From positions 1-8,209 of the forward strand of contig JAASSM010000048.1 of the NCBI GenBank assembly GCA_021767885.1: a stretch of 8,209 nt of DNA, written 5' to 3'. The DNA comes from a bacterium. Its GTDB lineage: Bacteria > Krumholzibacteriota > Krumholzibacteria > LZORAL124-64-63. The notes beneath the pieces are model-generated. The model was not told the DNA's origin. It saw nothing but the letters and a program-made list of their open reading frames with translations, and ran no database searches. The translations under genes and the position numbers were made by a program. This document shows positions 1 through 4,798 of the stretch, one piece after another. Numbering within the stretch: position 1 is the stretch's first letter; each line of letters begins with the position of its first letter.

Positions 1-305
1 ATCCCAGCAACTGGGAACTGTCCGCGGCGCGGGCCGGCTCGGTGGCACGATACTTTCAAGGTGCCGGCATGGAGCCTGGACGGATCGCCGCCACCGGCTA
101 CGGAGAGCACCGACCGCTGGCGAGCAACGAGACCGCCGAGGGCCGCGCCGAGAATCGCCGGGTGGAGATCTTCCTGAAGGTGGCCGCAAATCAGCCGGCC
201 ACCGGGGGGACACCGCTCAGCGGCACCCTGGACCGCGAGACGCGCAGCGCGCCGCGGCCCACCCCGGTCACCGATCGCCTGCGGCGCGTGGGCCGCGAAC
301 CCTGA
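1..305 (+). CDS. motB: Flagellar motor stator protein MotB, C-terminal end (partial)
   Basis: This is the 3' end of an OmpA/MotB-family gene cut by the left window edge; the reading frame begins at base 3 and about 100 codons are visible before TGA at 303-305. MotB pairs with MotA as the proton- or sodium-driven stator and anchors it to peptidoglycan through a periplasmic OmpA-like domain. The visible part is the second half of that domain: SNWELSAARA, then PGRIAATGYGEHRPLASN, then EGRAENRRVEIF, which are the classic family blocks including the arginines that contact peptidoglycan. After the domain comes a Pro/Thr/Arg-rich tail of about 38 residues that looks disordered. The plug and transmembrane helix lie outside the window. 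A stand-alone OmpA-like protein cannot be formally excluded, but position directly before fliL makes MotB by far the best call; motA is expected just upstream. Confidence 0.9.
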   Translation, partial: PSNWELSAARAGSVARYFQGAGMEPGRIAATGYGEHRPLASNETAEGRAENRRVEIFLKVAANQPATGGTPLSGTLDRETRSAPRPTPVTDRLRRVGREP

Positions 306-314
306 GGAGCTGGC

Positions 315-830
315 ATGGCCGACGAGAAGAAAGCACCCGAGGACGCGGCGGCGACCAGGAAGCCCGGCCTGCTCGAGAACAAGGTGGTGATCCTCGGCGG
401 CGTCGTGGGGCTGCAGCTGGTCCTGGCCATGGTCCTGACCATGGTCGTGATCGTGCCCCGCCTCGGCGGGCCAGCCTCCGCCGCAGCGACCATGGAGACG
501 CCCGCGGTGGAGATCGAGCCCATGGGGCCGCTGCTGAGCCTGGGCGAGATCATCGTCACCCTCCAGGCCGACGGCACCGGCAACGCACGCTACCTGCGCA
601 TCACGGTGGATCTGGAGCTGAGCGACGCCAAGGCCGTGGAGACGGCCACCTCCCGGCTGCCGGTGCTCCGCGACACGGTCATCATGACGCTGGCCAATCG
701 CTCGGCGGCGGATCTGAACCGCCCCGAGGGCATGAAGGGCCTGCGCGACGAGCTCATGCGCCGCCTGGACGAGCGCCTCCCCGGGCAGGTCCTGCGGCAC
801 CTGTACTTCTCCGACCTCGTGATCCAGTAG
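315..830 (+). CDS. fliL: Flagellar basal body-associated protein FliL
   Basis: FliL is a single-pass inner-membrane protein that surrounds and supports the MotA/MotB stator and affects torque and swarming. The 171-residue product has the expected layout: a short charged cytoplasmic N-terminus (MADEKKAPEDAAATRK), one transmembrane helix at about residues 24-47, an Ala/Pro/Glu linker, and a periplasmic domain from about residue 72. The signature is strong: LGEIIVTLQ, YLRITVDLEL, LRDTVIMTLANRSAADL and a C-terminus ending YFSDLVIQ, typical of FliL. The ATG is preceded by GAGGAG at 304-309, which overlaps the motB stop codon, so translation is probably coupled to motB. The gene ends in TAG, whereas most neighbours use TGA. 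Length is normal for the family. Confidence 0.96.
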   Translation: MADEKKAPEDAAATRKPGLLENKVVILGGVVGLQLVLAMVLTMVVIVPRLGGPASAAATMETPAVEIEPMGPLLSLGEIIVTLQADGTGNARYLRITVDLELSDAKAVETATSRLPVLRDTVIMTLANRSAADLNRPEGMKGLRDELMRRLDERLPGQVLRHLYFSDLVIQ

Positions 831-834
831 CCAC

Positions 835-857
835 CGGGCGCCGCCCGGCGGCGCCCG
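835..857. repeat. Perfect GC palindrome between fliL and fliM
   Basis: The arms CGGGCGCCGCC (835-845) and GGCGGCGCCCG (847-857) are exact reverse complements around a single central C. In RNA they would make a very stable stem of about 8-9 bp with a small loop, starting 4 nt after the fliL stop. No U-tract follows, so it is not a canonical intrinsic terminator. It could be an mRNA processing or stability element, an attenuator, or a DNA site for a dimeric regulator; the sequence does not decide between these. Confidence 0.75.
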
Positions 858-892
858 ATCGGTCGAACTCCGAGCCCAAGGACACCGCACGC

Positions 893-1891
893 ATGGCCGG
901 CCCCGACATCCTCGACGATCTCGATCTCGACGCCGCCCTCGACGACGCGACGGATCTCGGCGTGGACCTCGATTCGGTGATGAATGCCGACCCGGAGGAG
1001 GAGGACCCGTCCGGCGTCCGCGCCTACGACTTCAACCGGCCCCACAGCATCTCCAAGCGGTTCGGCCAGAACCTCCAGAACATCGCCGAGCAGTTCAGTC
1101 GCAATGCCACGGTGAACCTCACCAGCCTGCTGCGATCCAACGTTTCGGCCGAGTTCCAGGAACTGCAGCTGCGGTCCTACGCGGAGTACCGGGAAGCCCT
1201 GCCCCGCCCCACCTGCCTGGCCGCCATGACGCTGCGGCCGCTGGCCGGCACCACCCTGCTGCACATGGACCTCGGTCTGTGCTTCGTGATCCTCAAGAAG
1301 CTCATGGGCGGGCGACCCGATGGCGAGGAGCGCCTGCGGCCGTTCACGGAGATCGAACGCGGCATCTTCGGCCACTTCTCCGGCCGCCTCGCCGACCTGC
1401 TGCGCACCGCCGCCAGCAAGCTGGTGGACCTGCAGCCCGAACCGGTCGCCCTGGAGAACAATCCCGACTACGTAAGTGGCGTGCCGGCCGGGGAGACCCT
1501 GGTCTGCATGCGGTTCCGCGTGCGGCTGGAGGCCGTCGAGGGCATCCTCGAGTTCGCCTTCCCCCTGTCGGCGTTCTCGCCCGTCCGCGACGTCTTCGAT
1601 CCCGAGGAGAGCGTGGAACTGCGGTCGCGGGACGAGATGTCCCGGGACCGACACCAGATCCTCGACCTCATCCAGTCGACCACCAGCGAGCTGGTGGTCC
1701 GCCTCGGCGACCTCGAGCTGCCCCTCGATCGTGTGCTCTCGCTCCAGGAGGGCGATCTGCTGCACCTGCCGCAGTCGGTGGACAGCCCGCTGACGGTCAT
1801 GATCGAGGGCCGGGAGGTGTTCCTGGCCGAGGCCGGCCGCGTGAACCAGAACCGCGCCGTCAAGTTGATCCAGAAACTCGAGAAGGAGTGA
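893..1891 (+). CDS. fliM: Flagellar motor switch protein FliM
   Basis: FliM is the middle component of the C-ring; it links FliG to FliN and binds phosphorylated CheY to change rotation sense. The 332-residue length is typical. The N-terminus (1-40) is strongly acidic, with ILDDLDLDAAL in place of the usual CheY-binding sequence resembling ILSQAEIDALL. The segment YDFNRPHSISKRFGQNLQNIAEQFSR (about 45-70) is a family hallmark. The middle domain (about 60-245) includes ILKKLMGGRPDGEERLRPFTEIE, where the FliG-contact loop reads GGRP instead of the usual GGxG. The C-terminal SpoA/FliN-like domain spans about 257-328 and ends GRVNQNRAVKLIQKLEKE. ATG at 893 has AAGGA at 878-882, a 10-nt spacer. It overlaps no neighbour; fliN begins 3 nt after its stop and its own last codons hold the fliN ribosome-binding site. 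Confidence 0.97.
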   Translation: MAGPDILDDLDLDAALDDATDLGVDLDSVMNADPEEEDPSGVRAYDFNRPHSISKRFGQNLQNIAEQFSRNATVNLTSLLRSNVSAEFQELQLRSYAEYREALPRPTCLAAMTLRPLAGTTLLHMDLGLCFVILKKLMGGRPDGEERLRPFTEIERGIFGHFSGRLADLLRTAASKLVDLQPEPVALENNPDYVSGVPAGETLVCMRFRVRLEAVEGILEFAFPLSAFSPVRDVFDPEESVELRSRDEMSRDRHQILDLIQSTTSELVVRLGDLELPLDRVLSLQEGDLLHLPQSVDSPLTVMIEGREVFLAEAGRVNQNRAVKLIQKLEKE

Positions 1892-1893
1892 GC

Positions 1894-2271
1894 ATGGCCG
1901 GCGACGACCGCACCGATCAGATCCCGACGCCCGGTCCGGAGGCCGCCACCGCCACCGCCGACGCGGCGCCCACCGCGGGCGATGCCGCAGCGGGAGCGGA
2001 TGGGCTGGAGAACGCCAATCTCGACCTGCTCATGGACGTGGATCTCAAGCTCACCGTGGAACTGGGCCGCGCCCGGCTCAAGTTCCGCGACGTGCTCAAC
2101 CTGACCACCGGCTCGGTGGTGGAACTGGCCAAGCTCACCAGCGAGCCGGTGGACATCATGGTCAATGGCTCGCTCCTGGCCACCGGGGAGGTGGTGGTGG
2201 CGGAGGACCACTTCGCCGTGCGCATCACCAAGCTGCTCAACCGCGTCGAGCGTCTGAAGCGGGTCCTGTGA
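1894..2271 (+). CDS. fliN: Flagellar motor switch protein FliN
   Basis: FliN forms the lower rim of the C-ring with FliM and helps dock the export ATPase complex. The product is 125 residues. Residues 1-40 are an Ala/Thr/Pro/Asp-rich low-complexity extension; the SpoA domain covers about 42-118, with LMDVDLKLTVELGRARLKF, VLNLTTGSVVEL, EPVDIMVNGSLLATGEVVV and DHFAVRIT matching the family closely. The frame stays open upstream through fliM, but the start is placed at ATG 1894 because AAGGAG (1883-1888, inside the last fliM codons) sits 5 nt before it and the start follows the fliM TGA by only 2 nt. It is short and lacks a CheC-type phosphatase domain, so it is FliN and not the longer FliY. Translation is likely coupled to fliM. 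Confidence 0.96.
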   Translation: MAGDDRTDQIPTPGPEAATATADAAPTAGDAAAGADGLENANLDLLMDVDLKLTVELGRARLKFRDVLNLTTGSVVELAKLTSEPVDIMVNGSLLATGEVVVAEDHFAVRITKLLNRVERLKRVL

Positions 2272-2648
2272 TGGATCCGACCGCCCTCGCCGGGCCGAGC
2301 TACTGGCAGGTCGGAGCCGCGCTGCTGGCGGTCCTGGGCCTGATCGTGGTGGCCATGAAGGGCTTGCAGCGCCTGCAAGGGCTCGCCGCTGGCGATGACG
2401 AGATCCGGCTGCTCTCGGTGCGGCGGCTGGGACCGCGCCGGGAGATCCAGCGTCTGCGGGTCGGAGATGCCGTCCACACCATCTATCGCCACGATGGCGC
2501 CATGGTGGTGCTGGGGGCGGAGCCCTGGCGAGAGGCGTCCGCCACGGCGGAACCCACGCCCGCGGCCGTCGACCGGCCCGTCGGAACGCGCCTGCGCGCC
2601 CTGATCGCCGCCGCCGGTGGCAGGGCACGGGAGGCCGCCGGCCGGTGA
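2271..2648 (+). CDS. fliO: Flagellar biosynthesis protein FliO
   Basis: FliO is a small membrane protein that helps assemble and stabilise the FliP ring of the flagellar type III export gate. The 125-residue product has a short periplasmic N-terminus, one transmembrane helix at about residues 11-29 (WQVGAALLAVLGLIVVAM), then a cytoplasmic domain with IRLLSVRRLGPRREIQRLRVGD and GAMVVLG, the weakly conserved FliO pattern. The rest is Ala/Arg-rich and probably disordered. ATG 2271 overlaps the fliN stop by one base (TGATG), a typical coupled start; GTG at 2268 is an in-frame alternative that adds one residue. No strong Shine-Dalgarno is seen, consistent with coupling. FliO is poorly conserved, so the name rests partly on its position between fliN and fliP. 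Confidence 0.88.
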   Translation: MDPTALAGPSYWQVGAALLAVLGLIVVAMKGLQRLQGLAAGDDEIRLLSVRRLGPRREIQRLRVGDAVHTIYRHDGAMVVLGAEPWREASATAEPTPAAVDRPVGTRLRALIAAAGGRAREAAGR

Positions 2649-2678
2649 CCCGAAGCTGAGCATGGTCTGGTCGTTTCC

Positions 2679-2706
2679 CGGCCGCCGGCCCCTGGCCCGG
2701 CGGCCG
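2679..2706. repeat. Perfect 10-bp inverted repeat in fliO-fliP gap
   Basis: CGGCCGCCGG at 2679-2688 and CCGGCGGCCG at 2697-2706 are exact reverse complements with an 8-base spacer (CCCCTGGC). The centre lies 30-60 nt after the fliO stop and about 120 bp upstream of the start point predicted for the sigma-54 promoter at 2787. That distance suits an upstream activator site for a sigma-54 enhancer-binding protein. As RNA it would form a strong hairpin ending the upstream message, though no U-tract follows. Both readings are inference. Confidence 0.6.
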
Positions 2707-2786
2707 TCGCGTATCCGGCACCGTGCCGCCCGCCGTCCCTGGCCCCGCTGCCGCTCTTCCCCGGCCCGCGATCCGTCCTCCGACCA

Positions 2787-2802
2787 TGGCACGGCCGTTG
2801 CG
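2787..2802 (+). promoter_or_regulatory. Sigma-54 (RpoN) -24/-12 promoter upstream of fliP
   Basis: TGGCACG (2787-2793), four bases, then TTGC (2798-2801) match the established sigma-54 consensus TGGCACG-N4-TTGC without mismatch, and the GG-to-GC spacing is exact. It lies in non-coding DNA and points toward fliP. The predicted start point is about 2812-2815, giving a leader of about 35 nt that includes the fliP Shine-Dalgarno. Sigma-54 control of flagellar genes is well known (FleQ/FlrC, FlbD and FlgR systems). The enhancer-binding protein is not visible in this window. Not experimentally shown here. Confidence 0.8.
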
Positions 2803-2848
2803 ATGACGCCCGCGAACCCCATCCGCGCGCCCGCCGCCGGGAGGACCG

Positions 2849-3694
2849 ATGCCGTATCACCAGCCGCCCGCGACCCGTCGATCCCGGCGCCCGGAAGGGT
2901 CCGCCAGGCGGCGCCTGCTGGCCTCCATGCTCCTGGTCGGCCTGGTCGCCGGCCCGGTCGCGGCCCAGACGACCGCCCCGGTGGGCAGTCCGGCCACGAC
3001 CCCCGCCGACAGCCTGGCCCTCGGCCAGGCGCTGACGCTCTCGGTGGCCGCACCGGAGGGCGCCCAGGGCGTGGACGCGGCCGTGCGGATCGTCCTGCTG
3101 CTGACGCTGATCTCCCTGGCTCCCGCGCTCCTGGTCACCCTCACGAGCTTCACGCGCATCACCATCGTGCTGGGATTCCTGCGCCAGGCGCTGGGGACCA
3201 CCCAGGCGCCGGCCAACCAGGTGATCCTGGGCCTGGCCCTCTTCCTGACCCTGGTGGTCATGGGGCCAGTGCTCCAGGAGATCAATGCCAGCGCCCTGCA
3301 GCCCCTGCTGGCCGGCGAGATCGACGAACAGGCGGCCCTGGCCGCCGCCGAGGGCCCGCTCAAGGAGTTCATGCTCGCGCAGACCCGCGAGAAGGACATC
3401 GCCCTGTTCCTCGAGCTCACCGGACAGGAGGCGCCGGAGCGGCCCGAGGATCTCGACATGCTGGTGGTGATCCCCAGCTTCGTGATCAGCGAGTTGAAGA
3501 CCGCCTTCCAGATGGGGTTCGTGCTCTTCATCCCCTTCCTGATCATCGACATGGTGGTGGCCTCGGTGCTCATGTCCATGGGCATGATGATGCTGCCGCC
3601 GGTCCTGATCAGCCTGCCGTTCAAGATCCTGCTCTTCGTCCTGGTCGACGGCTGGTGGCTGGTGGTCCGGTCGCTCGTCGCCGCCTTCCAGTGA
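2849..3694 (+). CDS. fliP: Flagellar type III export gate protein FliP
   Basis: FliP forms the pentameric core of the export channel with FliQ and FliR. The 281-residue product starts with an Arg-rich segment (residues 1-23), a hydrophobic stretch ASMLLVGLVAGPVAAQ (25-40) and a likely signal peptidase site after VAA at 39; a cleaved signal peptide is a known FliP trait. The mature protein has the expected blocks: LTLISLAPALLVTLTSFTRI (first helices, about 81-104), IVLGFLRQALGTTQAPANQV, a periplasmic loop ending KEFMLAQTREKDIALFLEL, then VIPSFVISELKTAFQMGFVLFIPFLIIDMVVASVLMSMGMMMLPP (about 207-251) and LPFKILLFVLVDGWWLV. ATG 2849 is the first start after an in-frame stop at 2804 and has GGGAGGA at 2839-2845. 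It appears to be the first gene of a sigma-54-driven sub-operon and is separated from fliO by 200 nt. Confidence 0.97.
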   Translation: MPYHQPPATRRSRRPEGSARRRLLASMLLVGLVAGPVAAQTTAPVGSPATTPADSLALGQALTLSVAAPEGAQGVDAAVRIVLLLTLISLAPALLVTLTSFTRITIVLGFLRQALGTTQAPANQVILGLALFLTLVVMGPVLQEINASALQPLLAGEIDEQAALAAAEGPLKEFMLAQTREKDIALFLELTGQEAPERPEDLDMLVVIPSFVISELKTAFQMGFVLFIPFLIIDMVVASVLMSMGMMMLPPVLISLPFKILLFVLVDGWWLVVRSLVAAFQ

Positions 3695-3713
3695 CCACCC
3701 CGGAGGAGGGACC

Positions 3714-3977
3714 ATGAGTCCGGAAGCCGTCATCGACATCGGCCAGTTCGCCCTGCGCACCACGCTCCTGGTGGCCGGCCCCATGCTGCTGGCCGGCATG
3801 GCCGTGGGCCTGGTGATCAGCATCTTCCAGGCCGCCACGCAGGTGAACGAGATGACCATGACCTTCGTGCCGAAGATCGTGATCGTCTTCGTGGTCATGG
3901 TCCTCAGCCTGCCGTGGGCCATCAACCAGCTCACCGCCTTCACCGAGTCCATGTTCGCACGCATCGCCGGGATGTGA
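3714..3977 (+). CDS. fliQ: Flagellar type III export gate protein FliQ
   Basis: FliQ is a small two-helix membrane protein; about four copies wrap the FliP/FliR channel. The 87-residue product has helices at about 13-37 and 52-71, separated by the highly conserved loop FQAATQVNEMTMTFVPKI (38-55). Length and motif are normal for the family. The start is supported by a very strong GGAGGAGGG at 3702-3710 and lies 19 nt after the fliP stop. The product ends FARIAGM, and fliR starts 2 nt after the stop codon. Confidence 0.96.
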   Translation: MSPEAVIDIGQFALRTTLLVAGPMLLAGMAVGLVISIFQAATQVNEMTMTFVPKIVIVFVVMVLSLPWAINQLTAFTESMFARIAGM

Positions 3978-3979
3978 GC

Positions 3980-4759
3980 ATGGCCCTGGGCGTGGACATG
4001 GGGCTGCTGCTGATCACCGCGGTGATCGCCCTGCGACTGGCCGTGCTGCTGGCGCTGCTCCCGCTGATGGACAACCGCTCGGTACCACCGCTGTGGCGGC
4101 TGGCCATCGCCGTGCCCCTGGCCTGGGCGCTGGCGCCGGCGGCCCTGCCCCACCTGGAGGCCCTGCCCCAGCCGCTGGGCTGGCCGGTCCTGGCCATGGA
4201 GGCCCTCAACTCCCTCGTGGTGGGGGCCCTGCTCACCTTCGCGGTCAACCTCGTGCTCACCGGCGTGCGCTTCGGCGGCAGCCTGGCGGGTATGCAGATC
4301 GGCTTCGCCATCGTCAACGCCTACGATCCCCAGACCGACTCCCAGATCTCCATCATCGCCCAGCTCTATTACCTGCTGACGGTCCTGCTGTTCTTCGCCC
4401 TGGACGTCCACCATCACCTGGTGGCGGCCATGGTGGCCTCGGTGCAGGTGATCCCGCCGTTCGCCGTGCCGGACTTCAGCCAGGCGGCCGGCCTGGTCCT
4501 GCGCAGCTACAGCGAGGTCTTCCTGCTCGGCCTGCGGGTGGCGGCGCCGGTGGCGCTGGTCCTGCTGCTGGTCTCCGCCGCCATGGGCGTGATCGTCAAG
4601 ACCGCTCCCCAGATCCACGTCCTGGTGGTGGGCTTCCCCGTGAAGATCGCCACCGGGATCTTCGTGCTCGGCGCCACGCTCGTCTACTTCGGTGGCGTGG
4701 TCGAGCGGGCGTACGCCGGGAGCGAGGATCTGCTCGCTCGCCTCCTGGCGGCGTTCTGA
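3980..4759 (+). CDS. fliR: Flagellar type III export gate protein FliR
   Basis: FliR completes the FliP5-FliQ4-FliR1 export channel in the membrane at the base of the flagellum. The 259-residue product is a multi-spanning protein with conserved blocks GMQIGFAIVNAYDPQTDSQ (104-122), AQLYYLLTVLLFFALDVHHHLV (127-148) and APQIHVLVVGFPVKIATGIFVL (209-230), all recognisable from known FliR proteins. The frame is open for 22 more codons into fliQ, but ATG 3980 follows the fliQ TGA by two bases and gives the usual family length. ATG 3998 is a later alternative with no better ribosome-binding site. Upstream is only a weak purine match (GGGATGTGA), so translation is probably coupled to fliQ. Confidence 0.95.
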   Translation: MALGVDMGLLLITAVIALRLAVLLALLPLMDNRSVPPLWRLAIAVPLAWALAPAALPHLEALPQPLGWPVLAMEALNSLVVGALLTFAVNLVLTGVRFGGSLAGMQIGFAIVNAYDPQTDSQISIIAQLYYLLTVLLFFALDVHHHLVAAMVASVQVIPPFAVPDFSQAAGLVLRSYSEVFLLGLRVAAPVALVLLLVSAAMGVIVKTAPQIHVLVVGFPVKIATGIFVLGATLVYFGGVVERAYAGSEDLLARLLAAF

Positions 4760-4761
4760 CC

Positions 4762-4785
4762 CCGGCTGCCCTGCAGCCCAGCCGG
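4762..4785. repeat. Two overlapping, mutually exclusive hairpins before flhB
   Basis: Two stems share the same bases: CCGGCTG (4762-4768) with CAGCCGG (4779-4785), loop 10 nt; or GGCTGC (4764-4769) with GCAGCC (4773-4778), loop 3 nt. The first stem ends exactly at the base before the flhB Shine-Dalgarno, which starts at 4786. Because of the repeated GCAGCC/CAGCC they cannot form together. They may tune flhB translation, or simply protect or process the mRNA. Confidence 0.5.
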
Positions 4786-4795
4786 AAGGAGGTGA
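4786..4795 (+). promoter_or_regulatory. Full-length Shine-Dalgarno of flhB
   Basis: AAGGAGGTGA is a complete 10-base complement of the standard 16S rRNA 3' end, with 6 nt from GGAGG to the ATG at 4799. It is the strongest ribosome-binding site in the window and fixes the flhB start. Confidence 0.85.
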
Positions 4796-4798
4796 GAC

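Larger units (their letters stand above)
2649..2848 (+). other. Non-coding 200-nt spacer between fliO and fliP
   Basis: This is by far the longest non-coding interval in the window. The fliP frame is closed by TGA at 2804-2806, so fliP cannot extend across it. An open + frame beginning at ATG 2662 runs into fliP, but its product is an Arg/Pro-rich string with no recognisable motif and it looks like a shadow frame. The spacer contains a perfect dyad (2679-2706), a C-rich and G-poor stretch (2707-2786: 42 C against 20 G by hand count), a consensus sigma-54 promoter (2787-2802), and the fliP ribosome-binding site (2839-2845). Confidence 0.8.

Noticed and set aside
42..56. TGGCACGATACTTTC in motB as a sigma-54 promoter
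   Set aside because: The -24 element is good but the -12 element is TTTC, lacking the key G, and it lies in conserved motB codons far from fliL.
835..857. Intrinsic terminator after fliL
   Set aside because: The stem is strong but no T-run follows, and fliM lies immediately downstream in the same pathway.
590..1765. Open frame on the - strand opposite fliL/fliM
   Set aside because: Antisense shadow of two confidently identified genes, no motif or ribosome-binding site worth noting.
2662..2848. Possible small gene in the fliO-fliP gap starting ATG 2662
   Set aside because: No Shine-Dalgarno, Arg/Pro-rich product, runs on out of frame through fliP; better explained as regulatory DNA.
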